Positions 37,678 to 45,290 of a DNA stretch of 64,000 nt are shown in pieces. Source of the DNA: Bacteroidia bacterium. Its GTDB lineage: Bacteria > Bacteroidota > Bacteroidia > 2-12-FULL-35-15. Within the stretch, counting starts at the first letter, position 1. Each line of letters opens with the position of its first letter. A program made the position numbers and the translations under genes. Under the pieces are notes generated by a model. The model saw nothing but the letters and a program-made list of their open reading frames with translations. It was not told the DNA's origin and did no database searches. The stretch covers positions 62,001-126,000 of the forward strand of contig JAURXZ010000013.1 in assembly GCA_030654175.1 (NCBI GenBank). Reading direction: 5' to 3'.

Positions 37678-39027
37678 TTGGACCTCATAAGTAGTATTTT
37701 TCTTTTTTATATTTCTCTGCCCATCATCATTGTTGTAAAATCTTTTTCCATAAGTATTTTATTGGCTATGATAACAATATTAGCATTATTGGTTATTGTT
37801 GCTTTAGTATCAGCAGCGGAATCGGCTTTTTTCTCGCTCACTCCAACCGAAATGGAAGAACTAAAAACTTCCGGTACAAAAACTGATGAAAAGATCTTAA
37901 GTTTTATTGATGCTCCCAAACGATTGCTGGCAACACTTTTGATCAGTGTTAATTTTCTAAGTATAGCGATCGTAATTCTCAATTCAACTTTTATATTTGG
38001 TGAGGAAGGATTATTTGATTTTTCACTAAGCCCACTGCTGGGTTTTATTATTCAGGTGGTGGTAATAACGTTTTTAATATTGTTGATAGGTGAAGTAACC
38101 CCGAAAATATATGCTACACAAAACTCTTTGAGGGCAACCCGGGCCCTTGTTTATTTTGTGCAGTTTTTACAAGGTTTGTTTTATCCGATCAGTTCTTTTT
38201 TGATCTTTTCCACTTCTTTGCTTGATAAAGTGATTAAACCTAAAACTCATAACATTTCTATTGGCGAATTATCACAAGCATTGGACCTTACCAATGATGA
38301 GGATATGCCGGAAGAAGATCAGAAAATACTTCAGGGCATTGTAAAATTTGGGAATACAGATGTAAAACAGATCATGAAGCCAAGGATAGATGTTACCGCT
38401 TATGAATTTGGAACAGGTTATAATAAATTGCTTGAAGATATTACCAATTTTGGTTTTTCGCGTATGCCTATTTACAAGGAAACATTAGATAATATAGCCG
38501 GTGTACTTTACACAAAAGATCTTTTACAATATCTGAACAGCCCGGATGATTTTAAATGGCAGGAAATTATCCGGCCACCATTTTATGTTCCCGAAAACAA
38601 AAAAATTGATGATCTGTTACGTGAGTTTCAGCATAAAAAAATTCACCTTGCCATAGTAGTTGATGAGTACGGAGGCACCTCCGGTATTGTTACACTAGAA
38701 GATGTAATTGAAGAAATTGTAGGTGAAATAAACGATGAGTTTGATGATGATGATCTGACTTATTCCAAGTTGGACGACCGTAATTTTGTATTTGAAGGAA
38801 AAGCACATTTGAATGATGTATATCGTATCATAGAAATAGATGGTGAAGAATTTGAAGATGTAAAGGGAGAGGCCGATACCTTGGCTGGTTTGATAATTGA
38901 AATAGAGGGCAGGATCCCGACAAAGAATGAAAAAATAAAATTGAAAAATTTAATTTTCACCATTGAATCGGCAGATAATCGTAAAATTAAAAGAGTAAAA
39001 ATAACTGTTGTGAAAGATGAAGATTGA
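37678..39027 (+). CDS. gldE: Gliding motility-associated protein GldE (CBS/CorC-type)
   Basis: 449 residues from a TTG at 37678 (reading MDLISS..); the first ATG is 30 codons later, inside the first membrane region, so the TTG start is preferred. An N-terminal DUF21 domain with four membrane helices (about 10-190) is followed by a CBS pair (about 210-330, IMKPRIDVTAYEF and AIVVDEYGGTSGIVTLEDVIEEIVGEINDE) and a CorC/HlyC domain (about 345-430). The family includes CorC-like magnesium/cobalt efflux proteins; GldE is linked to gliding and raises GldD function in Flavobacterium. The stop overlaps the gldD start by 11 bp. Confidence 0.93.
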   Translation: MDLISSIFLFYISLPIIIVVKSFSISILLAMITILALLVIVALVSAAESAFFSLTPTEMEELKTSGTKTDEKILSFIDAPKRLLATLLISVNFLSIAIVILNSTFIFGEEGLFDFSLSPLLGFIIQVVVITFLILLIGEVTPKIYATQNSLRATRALVYFVQFLQGLFYPISSFLIFSTSLLDKVIKPKTHNISIGELSQALDLTNDEDMPEEDQKILQGIVKFGNTDVKQIMKPRIDVTAYEFGTGYNKLLEDITNFGFSRMPIYKETLDNIAGVLYTKDLLQYLNSPDDFKWQEIIRPPFYVPENKKIDDLLREFQHKKIHLAIVVDEYGGTSGIVTLEDVIEEIVGEINDEFDDDDLTYSKLDDRNFVFEGKAHLNDVYRIIEIDGEEFEDVKGEADTLAGLIIEIEGRIPTKNEKIKLKNLIFTIESADNRKIKRVKITVVKDED

Positions 39028-39790
39028 TCTAAAATTTTTGGAATCAAGAAGTAAGACACAAGAATCAAGAAACAAGACTCAAGAAGCAAGATTCAAGAAG
39101 CAAGATAAAGAAGGAAGCTTTTTTTCTAATGCAAAAAAATCCTGGTTCTTGATTCTAACATCTAATATCTTTCAAGGATCTTTCATCTTGCTGATATCTT
39201 GTTTCTCTTTAGTTTCATGCAGCAGCGATGATGACGATACTATTGCTCCAAAACCCAGGTCGTATTTCCGACTTTCATTCCCTGAAAAAAAATATGTAAC
39301 CTACGATTCTGTTTGTCCCTTTACATTTGAAATGCCAGTGTATTCTCATATGGATAGAGATAAAAATTTTGGTGCTGAACCTTGCTGGTTGAACCTGAAT
39401 TTTCCAACATTTAATGGAACTTTACATTTAAGTTATAAAGCTGTAAATGGCAATATTAAAGAGTATCTGGAAGACACCTATACACTTGCATCAAAACATC
39501 AGATCAAAGCATCAGGAATAGAGGAACAGCTGATCTCAAGAGATTCAAACAAAGTATATGGTTTAATTTATGAGATCAAGGGGAATGCTGCATCATCCAT
39601 TCAGTTTTTTTTAACGGATAGTACACGTCACTTCATACGTGGGGCATTATATTTTAATGCTGTTCCAAATACGGATTCTATTGCGCCTGTGCTGGAATAT
39701 ATTAAAAAAGATATCTATCAGATGATAGCAACTTTTAAATGGAAAAATGAGGAATCAGGCAATTTTCCTAAGGCTGTGCATAAAAAATAA
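39017..39790 (+). CDS. gldD: Gliding motility lipoprotein GldD, with repeat-derived N terminus
   Basis: 257 residues. From about residue 75 the protein is typical GldD: PKPRSYFRLSFPEKKYVTYD, CPFTFEMPVYSHM, CWLNLNFP, GLIYEIKGNAASSIQFFLTDS. The lipobox is SLVSC (Cys68; LISC at Cys62 is an alternative). The stretch before it is odd: residues 9-29 are three 7-residue repeats (E-S/A-R-x-K-T/K-Q) coded by three 21-bp repeats at 39041-39103, giving an N-region of about 40 residues before the hydrophobic helix. No other ATG exists between. GldD is an envelope lipoprotein needed for gliding and T9SS function. The last 36 bp overlap the convergent ctaA gene. Confidence 0.92.
   Translation: MKIDLKFLESRSKTQESRNKTQEARFKKQDKEGSFFSNAKKSWFLILTSNIFQGSFILLISCFSLVSCSSDDDDTIAPKPRSYFRLSFPEKKYVTYDSVCPFTFEMPVYSHMDRDKNFGAEPCWLNLNFPTFNGTLHLSYKAVNGNIKEYLEDTYTLASKHQIKASGIEEQLISRDSNKVYGLIYEIKGNAASSIQFFLTDSTRHFIRGALYFNAVPNTDSIAPVLEYIKKDIYQMIATFKWKNEESGNFPKAVHKK
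39041..39103 (+). repeat. Three 21-bp tandem repeats at the start of gldD
   Basis: Three consecutive units of the form GAATCAAGAAnnAAGACnCAA; the third has diverged more. They are in frame and code the 7-residue repeats of the GldD leader. The downstream sequence at about 39141-39210 is rich in the complementary TTCTTGATTCT, so the region can fold back on itself. Confidence 0.8.
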
Positions 39791-40783
39791 AATTGCTGCG
39801 AATAAAACAAATGCCCCGGTTTGATGCAACACTCCCAGAGTTACCGGTACCGCATATAGTAAGGTGATAATTCCCAGTAAAAATTGTAAAGAAACTACGC
39901 TTAACATAATATTGGAAGTTTTGCGTTGCAAAGGAGTAAGTTCCATTTTTCGGACTGTTTCCCAAAGAAAAACAACCATAATTACTACAATATACGCAAG
40001 ATAGCGGTGAATGAATTGCACTCCTGAAGGGTTTTCTAAAAAGTTTTTCCAGAAGGGTTCAAAGGATAGCAGGGTATCGGGCAAAAAGGATGTTCCCATT
40101 CTGGGAAATGTATTGTAAAATAAACCTGCTTTTAATCCTGCAACAAAAGCACCGTAAATGATCTGCAGCACAATAAAACCAAATGTTATTTTAGCAAGGC
40201 GCTTTACTTTTTTACTAATTTCATTTTCCTCTAAAATAGTCGGGTATAACAGATCCAGTGCATACCAGAATGTAAAACCAAAAACGGTAAAGGCGCTGAT
40301 AAGATGTGCTGCGAGTCTGTAATGACTCACATGTGGCTCTTTTTGCAATCCGCTTTTTACCATAAACCAACCCAACACTCCTTGCAATGCACCAAGGGCA
40401 AGCAATACAAACATCTTTTTTAAAAATGGTTTGTCAAATTTTTTCTTCACCAGGAAATAGAAGAAGGGAATAAGAAATACAACACCAATGATCCTTCCCA
40501 ACATGCGATGGATAAATTCCCACCAGTAAATGGATTTGAATTCTTCCAGCGAAAATTGATTATTAATGATCTGATATTCGGGAGATTGTTTATATTTTTC
40601 AAATGGTATTAACCAATCAGCCTCGCTGGTTGGGGGCAGGGAACCAATGATCATGTTCCATTCCACCATTGATAAACCCGAATGGGTGAGGCGTGTGATA
40701 CCACCGATCACCACCATTGCGTAAATTAAAAAACATCCGGCAAGCAGCCATATTATTATTGATCTATGAGGATTGTTTTTCAT
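39755..40783 (-). CDS. ctaA: Haem A synthase, COX15/CtaA family
   Basis: 342 residues with eight membrane helices in two four-helix halves. COX15 signatures: VVIGGITRLTHSGLSMVEWN, EFIHRMLGRIIG with a haem-ligand His, GALQGVLGWFMVKSGL, HYRLAAHL, QFIHRYLAYIV and LGVLHQTGAFVLF. It oxidises haem O to haem A for aa3-type cytochrome oxidase in the inner membrane. Length and lack of the N-terminal cysteine pair fit the alphaproteobacterial/Bacteroidota type. The 3' end overlaps gldD tail-to-tail by 36 bp. hemB lies divergently 125 bp away, giving a small haem-biosynthesis pair. Confidence 0.95.
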   Translation of the reverse strand: MKNNPHRSIIIWLLAGCFLIYAMVVIGGITRLTHSGLSMVEWNMIIGSLPPTSEADWLIPFEKYKQSPEYQIINNQFSLEEFKSIYWWEFIHRMLGRIIGVVFLIPFFYFLVKKKFDKPFLKKMFVLLALGALQGVLGWFMVKSGLQKEPHVSHYRLAAHLISAFTVFGFTFWYALDLLYPTILEENEISKKVKRLAKITFGFIVLQIIYGAFVAGLKAGLFYNTFPRMGTSFLPDTLLSFEPFWKNFLENPSGVQFIHRYLAYIVVIMVVFLWETVRKMELTPLQRKTSNIMLSVVSLQFLLGIITLLYAVPVTLGVLHQTGAFVLFAAILFFMHSLRKIA

Positions 40784-40908
40784 TAATTAATTTTAAATAG
40801 CGGAATACAAAATATTAACTTTTATCTTTATGCCTGCAAATTTACCGAAGAATCTAAGAACATAATTAAAAATTGCAAATATTATATAAATAGAAAATCC
40901 TGATTAAC

Positions 40909-41877
40909 ATGATACAACGTCCAAGAAGGTTAAGAAAAAATACTATAGTTCGTGAAATGGTTGCTGAAACAAGGCTTTCGAAAGATATGTTCATCTATCC
41001 TTATTTTGTTATAGAAGGGAAAAACGCTGTTCATCCAATTACTGCGATGCCCGGGATCAACCATTATTCAATAGATGAGTTAGTAAAAGATATTGAGAAT
41101 GGCTTGAAATACGGTATCAACAAAGTTTTATTGTTTGGTGTTGGCGAGCAAAAAACGGAGGATGCCAGTTCATCATTTAGTAATAATTCAATTGTTGTAA
41201 AAGCTGTAAAAGCAGTAAAAGAAAAATTTGGAGAACAAGTTTATGTGATCACCGATGTTTGTGTTTGTGCATATACCACCCATGGGCATTGCGGAATTCT
41301 TCATGATGATTATGTACATAATGATGCTTCTGTGGAAGTGCTTGCAAAAATGGCATTGTCCCATGCCAAGGCAGGTGCCGATATGGTTGCTCCAAGTGAT
41401 ATGATGGATGGACGCATTGCGGCAATGCGTGAATTGCTGGATAAGAGCGGGTTTGAGAATACTGCAATCATGTCCTATTCAATAAAATATGCTTCGGCAT
41501 ATTATGGTCCTTTTCGTGAGGCAGCTAATTCAGCTCCTCAAAAAGGTGATCGTAAATCTTACCAGATGGACTTTAGAAACGGGAATGAATCATTAACCGA
41601 AGGACTGCTGGATGAAGCTGAAGGCGCTGATATTTTGATGGTTAAACCTGCTTTGGCATATATGGATGTGATCTTTAATTTACGTCAGAATACCTTATTA
41701 CCAATAGCCTGTTATAATGTTTCTGGCGAATATTCAATGGTAAAAGCCGCCTCAGCAAATGGCTGGATCGATGAGCAAAAAGTTGTAATGGAAAATATGT
41801 ATTCTTTTGCAAGAGCAGGTGCTAATCTGATCATCACCTACCATGCAAAAGATATACTGGAGAAAGGGTGGTTGTAG
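40909..41877 (+). CDS. hemB: Porphobilinogen synthase (delta-aminolevulinic acid dehydratase)
   Basis: 322 residues. Condenses two 5-aminolevulinate molecules to porphobilinogen in haem synthesis. Schiff-base lysines are Lys193 (SIKYAS) and Lys246 (MVKPALAY). The zinc-type metal site is complete: Cys118, Cys120 and Cys128 in DVCVCAYTTHGHCG. Cytoplasmic homo-octamer in the family. Divergent from ctaA. Confidence 0.98.
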   Translation: MIQRPRRLRKNTIVREMVAETRLSKDMFIYPYFVIEGKNAVHPITAMPGINHYSIDELVKDIENGLKYGINKVLLFGVGEQKTEDASSSFSNNSIVVKAVKAVKEKFGEQVYVITDVCVCAYTTHGHCGILHDDYVHNDASVEVLAKMALSHAKAGADMVAPSDMMDGRIAAMRELLDKSGFENTAIMSYSIKYASAYYGPFREAANSAPQKGDRKSYQMDFRNGNESLTEGLLDEAEGADILMVKPALAYMDVIFNLRQNTLLPIACYNVSGEYSMVKAASANGWIDEQKVVMENMYSFARAGANLIITYHAKDILEKGWL

Positions 41878-41883
41878 CCTTTG

Positions 41884-42318
41884 CTAAGAAGTGACCTTCA
41901 CCATTACTTTTTGTCCGCTTCCGAGTATTGCTCCTGAAATACTTCCAACAATTCCCCAAAAGATACTGGAAATAACACTGTCAACCAGTAAAAAGGGAAG
42001 TTCATAAATATTCCAGAAAGCATACATTGAAAGGTTAAATACAAGGGCAACAAGGAAGGAAACCCATATACTGGTTCTAAATCCTTTCATCATATTTGTG
42101 CTGCCTGTTTTTTGCAAAACCCAGGTGATAAGCAATGCCCATGCAATATTACTGACTGCAACCGCCCACATGTTTGTTGGGCTCTTCATTAATAATTTAG
42201 CCGCTTGATTTGTATTGGACGAATAATACTCGTTAAATATAATTCCGAAAATCAGCCATCCACCAAAAAAAGCCAGGACACTTGCTGCTAATACTGCGAG
42301 AAAAAATTTTGTTTTCAT
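41884..42318 (-). CDS. Small four-helix membrane protein, DUF1761-like
   Basis: 144 residues with four hydrophobic helices (about 5-28, 49-68, 82-103, 108-135). The sequence GGWLIFGIIFNEYY in the first helix and loop, then PTNMWAVAVSNIAWALLITWVL, resembles DUF1761-type membrane proteins of Bacteroidota. No enzymatic motif. The stop lies 6 bp from the stop of hemB, so the two genes converge closely. Function unknown. Confidence 0.7.
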   Translation of the reverse strand: MKTKFFLAVLAASVLAFFGGWLIFGIIFNEYYSSNTNQAAKLLMKSPTNMWAVAVSNIAWALLITWVLQKTGSTNMMKGFRTSIWVSFLVALVFNLSMYAFWNIYELPFLLVDSVISSIFWGIVGSISGAILGSGQKVMVKVTS

Positions 42319-42661
42319 ATATCAATGTTTTTAAATTGGGTTTGTTTTGAATGATCGATACAATGTGTGTGCCATACGCCAAACCCCATGAAACAAGCAT
42401 TCTTAATAGTAGCTGAAAACCAATACCCATTTTTGGGATTAATTTCTACAGTATTGTGCAGGATTTAATTGAAAAGAAAAAAAGGAAGATCTGATCCAAT
42501 AAAAGAGTTTGGAATTATTCGGATAAGAGAAACCGTAAGTAACTCACGGCAATGAATCTGTTTATAGAGTTGTGGAACGAACAATTTAGAATAGAGAATG
42601 CGTGCTAATTTGAAAATTTGATTTTAGCTTCCGGATTTATTGCCAACAAATTATCAACTTA
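42319..42661. other. Intergenic region, no gene seen
   Basis: 343 bp between the small membrane protein and gatC, both minus strand. An overlapping short reading frame continuing into the membrane-protein gene is judged a shadow. I see no RNA gene and no strong terminator; it should contain the promoter of the membrane-protein gene. Confidence 0.5.
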
Positions 42662-42952
42662 TTATTTTTCTATCACCTTTGGTACTTTAAAGTAATCCGA
42701 ATCATGTGCAGGTGCATTTTTTAACGCTTCATGTTGTGTGATCTCCTGCTTAATTTCATCCTCACGCAATACATTAACTTCATCACTCATATAGATCAAA
42801 GGTTCTACGTTTGAAGTATCCAATTCATCCAATTTCCCAACAAGGGCAAGCATATTATTCATATCCTTAATGATTTGAACTTTGGCTTCGTTCTCAAATT
42901 CCAAACGTGCGAGATGAGCTATTTTATCAACTATTTCGTTATCTATTTTCAT
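42662..42952 (-). CDS. gatC: Aspartyl/glutamyl-tRNA amidotransferase subunit C
   Basis: 96 residues, usual GatC length. N-terminal helix DKIAHLARLEF, middle LDTSNVEPL and the C-terminal DSDYFKVPKVIE segment are characteristic. GatC stabilises the GatA-GatB amidotransferase that converts Glu-tRNA(Gln) or Asp-tRNA(Asn) to the amide forms. gatA and gatB are not adjacent, which is common in this phylum. A tRNA-Asn gene lies 1.9 kb away, probably by chance. Confidence 0.95.
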   Translation of the reverse strand: MKIDNEIVDKIAHLARLEFENEAKVQIIKDMNNMLALVGKLDELDTSNVEPLIYMSDEVNVLREDEIKQEITQHEALKNAPAHDSDYFKVPKVIEK

Positions 42953-43002
42953 ATTAGTATTGATGTTTAATCAAGTCGGTTGGTCGGAATGACACTACCC
43001 AA

Positions 43003-43755
43003 TTAGTTTTTGTTATTATAATTATTCAGTTCGTTCAAAATAATTTCACGCACCCTGGTTCGTAAAGGTACTAAATCATTTTCTGTCATTCCTATAGTTG
43101 GAATTGGCGCATGTACTATTACTCTTGAAATCCCCGGTCGGCCGCAGGCTTTAAAAAAACCTCCGTTTTGTAAAAGCTTCCAGTTGTTCAAGTAAGTAAT
43201 CGGAACAATCGGAATTTGTTTGTCAATGGCCAATCGGAACGCGCCATTTTTAAAATTAAGAAGTTTACCGGAACTGGAAATTCCTCCTTCCGGAAAAATA
43301 AAAACATTATGTCCTTTATCAATTTCCTGCCCTGCACGAATAAATGCCCGGTGTGAACCTGAATTACTTTTCCGATCCACTAATATATTCATCTCTCTGA
43401 AAAAAATACGAAATAAGGGAGCTTTGTTTAATTCCTGCTTACCCATAGAAACAAAATAATGCGGCACCGCTAAATAGTTAAGTACAATATCTAAATAAGA
43501 AGCGTGGTTTGCAACATATACAGAAGGGTAGGGAAGGTTTGAGGCAGGTGTTTCACGTTTTATTTTTACGGCTATTCCGGGAACAAATAAAATCCATCGT
43601 GCCCAGAATTTTTTTAACTGAAATGCTTTAGGAAACCATTTTTTTTTTGAAAGTAAAAAATAAAATATCGGATAAAGAATAATTAAGCCAAGCACAAAAT
43701 TGAGGACGAATCCTATTTTCCAAAGAGAGCGTGGTATGATTAATAAATATTTCAT
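43003..43755 (-). CDS. plsC: 1-acyl-sn-glycerol-3-phosphate acyltransferase
   Basis: 250 residues. An N-terminal membrane helix (about 13-34) is followed by the acyltransferase motifs: NHASYLDI (His84-x4-Asp89), FPEGGISSSGKL and VPITYL. Makes phosphatidic acid from lysophosphatidate at the inner membrane. The acyl donor cannot be told. It lies 50 bp before gatC on the same strand, so the two may be co-transcribed; a terminator (43781-43808) separates it from the PfkB gene upstream. Confidence 0.93.
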   Translation of the reverse strand: MKYLLIIPRSLWKIGFVLNFVLGLIILYPIFYFLLSKKKWFPKAFQLKKFWARWILFVPGIAVKIKRETPASNLPYPSVYVANHASYLDIVLNYLAVPHYFVSMGKQELNKAPLFRIFFREMNILVDRKSNSGSHRAFIRAGQEIDKGHNVFIFPEGGISSSGKLLNFKNGAFRLAIDKQIPIVPITYLNNWKLLQNGGFFKACGRPGISRVIVHAPIPTIGMTENDLVPLRTRVREIILNELNNYNNKN

Positions 43756-43780
43756 TGAAAAACAAAAATAGGAAAAATTA

Positions 43781-43808
43781 AGGCGATATAGAAGTTTCTA
43801 TATCGCCT
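43781..43808 (-). terminator. Terminator after the PfkB kinase gene
   Basis: Arms AGGCGATATAGA (43781-43792) and TCTATATCGCCT (43797-43808), a perfect 12-bp stem with a 4-nt loop. On the minus strand it is followed by TTAATTTTTCC. It lies 44 bp past the PfkB stop. Confidence 0.8.
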
Positions 43809-43851
43809 AATGGTGGTTGATCTCAATCAGAAAAATTTCCCGGGAAGGAAA

Positions 43852-44775
43852 TTAAACCAATGCAATATCAAATTGTACAAGGTTAACAAACTCCTGAACA
43901 CGTTTTTCTACCTGGTCCTGAGTTAATCCTATCAATTTTTCTGTGCCAAATTTTTCAACGCAGAATGAAGCCATTGCAGAACCAAAAATGATGGCTCTCT
44001 TCATATTATCAAAGGAAATATCTTGTGATTGGGCCAAAAAGCCAATAAAACCACCTGCAAAACTATCTCCTGCACCGGTAGGGTCAAATACTTCTTCTAA
44101 AGGCAATGCGGGAGCAAAAAATACCTGGTCCTCGTTAAACAATAATGCACCATGCTCACCTTTTTTAATAATTAAGAACTGTGGACCCATTTTAAGGATC
44201 TTTTTTGCTGCTTTCACTAATGAATACTCACCTGAAAGCTGACGTGCTTCTTCATCATTAATAGTTAAAACATCTACCAAAGCAAGTGTTTCTCTTAGAT
44301 CAGGCATTGCTATGTCCATCCAGAAGTTCATTGTATCCAATACAATTAATTTGGGACGTTTTTTTAGTTGCGCTATAACCTGCTGCTGAACTTTAGGTAC
44401 AAGGTTACCCAACATTAAAAATTCACAATCCTGATATGCTTCAGGAACAATTGGGTTGAAATTCTCTAAAACATTCAATTCTGTGGTAATAGTATCACGT
44501 GTATTCATATCATTATGATATTTACCAGCCCAAAAAAACGTTTTTTGACCTTTTAACACCTGTAAACCATCCGTATTTACGCTGTGCTTCTCAAGCATTT
44601 TAATGTTTGAGGTTGGGAAATCGTCACCAACCACAGAAACCAAATTGATATTTTTGGTGAAATAAGATGCTGCCAACGATATGTAAGTTGCCGCTCCACC
44701 TAGTATTTTATCGGTTTTCCCGAAAGGAGTTTCAATAGCATCAAACGCCACTGTACCTATAACTAATAGACTCAT
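43852..44775 (-). CDS. PfkB-family carbohydrate/nucleoside kinase
   Basis: 307 residues, ribokinase fold. N-terminal GGAATYISLAA; C-terminal PfkB signature DPTGAGDSFAGG with catalytic base Asp237 and anion hole GAGD. The substrate is unknown: the sequence lacks the features I would use to call fructokinase, ribokinase or adenosine kinase with confidence. The family phosphorylates sugars or nucleosides with ATP in the cytoplasm. Single gene with its own terminator. A TATATTTG box lies on the minus strand at 44807-44800, 25 bp before the ATG. Confidence 0.92.
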   Translation of the reverse strand: MSLLVIGTVAFDAIETPFGKTDKILGGAATYISLAASYFTKNINLVSVVGDDFPTSNIKMLEKHSVNTDGLQVLKGQKTFFWAGKYHNDMNTRDTITTELNVLENFNPIVPEAYQDCEFLMLGNLVPKVQQQVIAQLKKRPKLIVLDTMNFWMDIAMPDLRETLALVDVLTINDEEARQLSGEYSLVKAAKKILKMGPQFLIIKKGEHGALLFNEDQVFFAPALPLEEVFDPTGAGDSFAGGFIGFLAQSQDISFDNMKRAIIFGSAMASFCVEKFGTEKLIGLTQDQVEKRVQEFVNLVQFDIALV

Positions 44776-44860
44776 ATTATATATTTATAATTATTTGCAC
44801 AAATATATTGCATATTTGCATATAACATAGTAATATTGCACTCCAATTAACGGAAAAAAT

Positions 44861-44934
44861 TCTTCCTTAGCTCAGTTGGTTAGAGCATCTGACTGTTAAT
44901 CAGAGGGTCGCTGGTTCAAGTCCAGCAGGGAGAG
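44861..44934 (+). tRNA. tRNA-Asn (GTT)
   Basis: 74 nt that fold into a complete cloverleaf: acceptor TCTTCCT/AGGGAGA with one G-T pair, D stem GCTC/GAGC, anticodon stem TCTGA/TCAGA with loop CTGTTAA (anticodon GTT), 5-nt variable loop, T stem GCTGG/CCAGC with TTCAAGT loop, discriminator G. The 3' CCA is not encoded. Reads AAC and AAU. Confidence 0.97.
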
Positions 44935-44944
44935 CACTAAAATC

Positions 44945-44973
44945 AAGGGTTACAGAAATGTAACCCTTTTTTT
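44945..44973 (+). terminator. Terminator of the tRNA-Asn transcript
   Basis: AAGGGTTAC (44945-44953), 6-nt loop, GTAACCCTT (44960-44968), then a run of Ts to 44973. A perfect 9-bp intrinsic terminator starting 11 bp after the tRNA. Confidence 0.9.
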
Positions 44974-45033
44974 ATTTCCTAAAGTGTCAAATTTAGAGGG
45001 GGAACCGCGTAACCAAGTCCTTTTTTATTGTTC

Positions 45034-45066
45034 TTAAATAAAAAGAGCCCCACCAACGGCAGAGCT
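45034..45066 (-). terminator. Terminator after the HigA-like fragment
   Basis: On the minus strand: AGCTCTGCC (45066-45058), loop GTT, GGTGGGGCT (45054-45046), then CTTTTTATTT. The 9-bp stem contains three G-T pairs. It ends the transcript of the SBBP-repeat protein and the small gene behind it. Confidence 0.75.
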
Positions 45067-45093
45067 CAATAAAGTATTTTCATCCAATTTACT

Positions 45094-45279
45094 TTACATC
45101 GGGGAATTATTTTTGAAAATTAACGCATCTATTTCCTCATAATCTTTTACCAATACCAACAGCAAAGCTAATTCATCAGCTTCTGCGGTGCCTTCTTCGG
45201 CATGGAAAATTACCATTGTTCTTTTAATGGCTTTTTGATATGCGGCTTCGGTTTTTATTACTTTCCAAGTTTGATTCAT
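45094..45279 (-). CDS. 61-residue protein resembling the N terminus of HigA antitoxins
   Basis: The sequence W-K-V-I-K-T-E-x-x-Y-x-x-A, then HAEEGTAEADELALLLVLVKDYEE, matches the N-terminal helical segment of HigA-family antitoxins. The helix-turn-helix part that normally follows (beginning near '..PIxPPDPIEAI') is missing, because the frame stops after NNSPM. Reading past the stop gives only a short tail, not an HTH, so this is a truncated relic or an independent small protein rather than a simple frameshift. No HigB-type toxin gene is adjacent. It starts 12 bp after the stop of the large secreted-protein gene and may be coupled to it. Confidence 0.6.
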   Translation of the reverse strand: MNQTWKVIKTEAAYQKAIKRTMVIFHAEEGTAEADELALLLVLVKDYEEIDALIFKNNSPM

Positions 45280-45290
45280 AATTCAGCCTT

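Noticed and set aside
42233-42430. 65-codon minus-strand frame overlapping the start of the small membrane-protein gene
   Set aside because: It overlaps the better-supported membrane protein out of frame, and its sequence shows no family signature.
44941-45093. tRNA-linked integration site with a genomic island
   Set aside because: No integrase and no direct repeat of the tRNA 3' end was found nearby; the tRNA is followed simply by a terminator.
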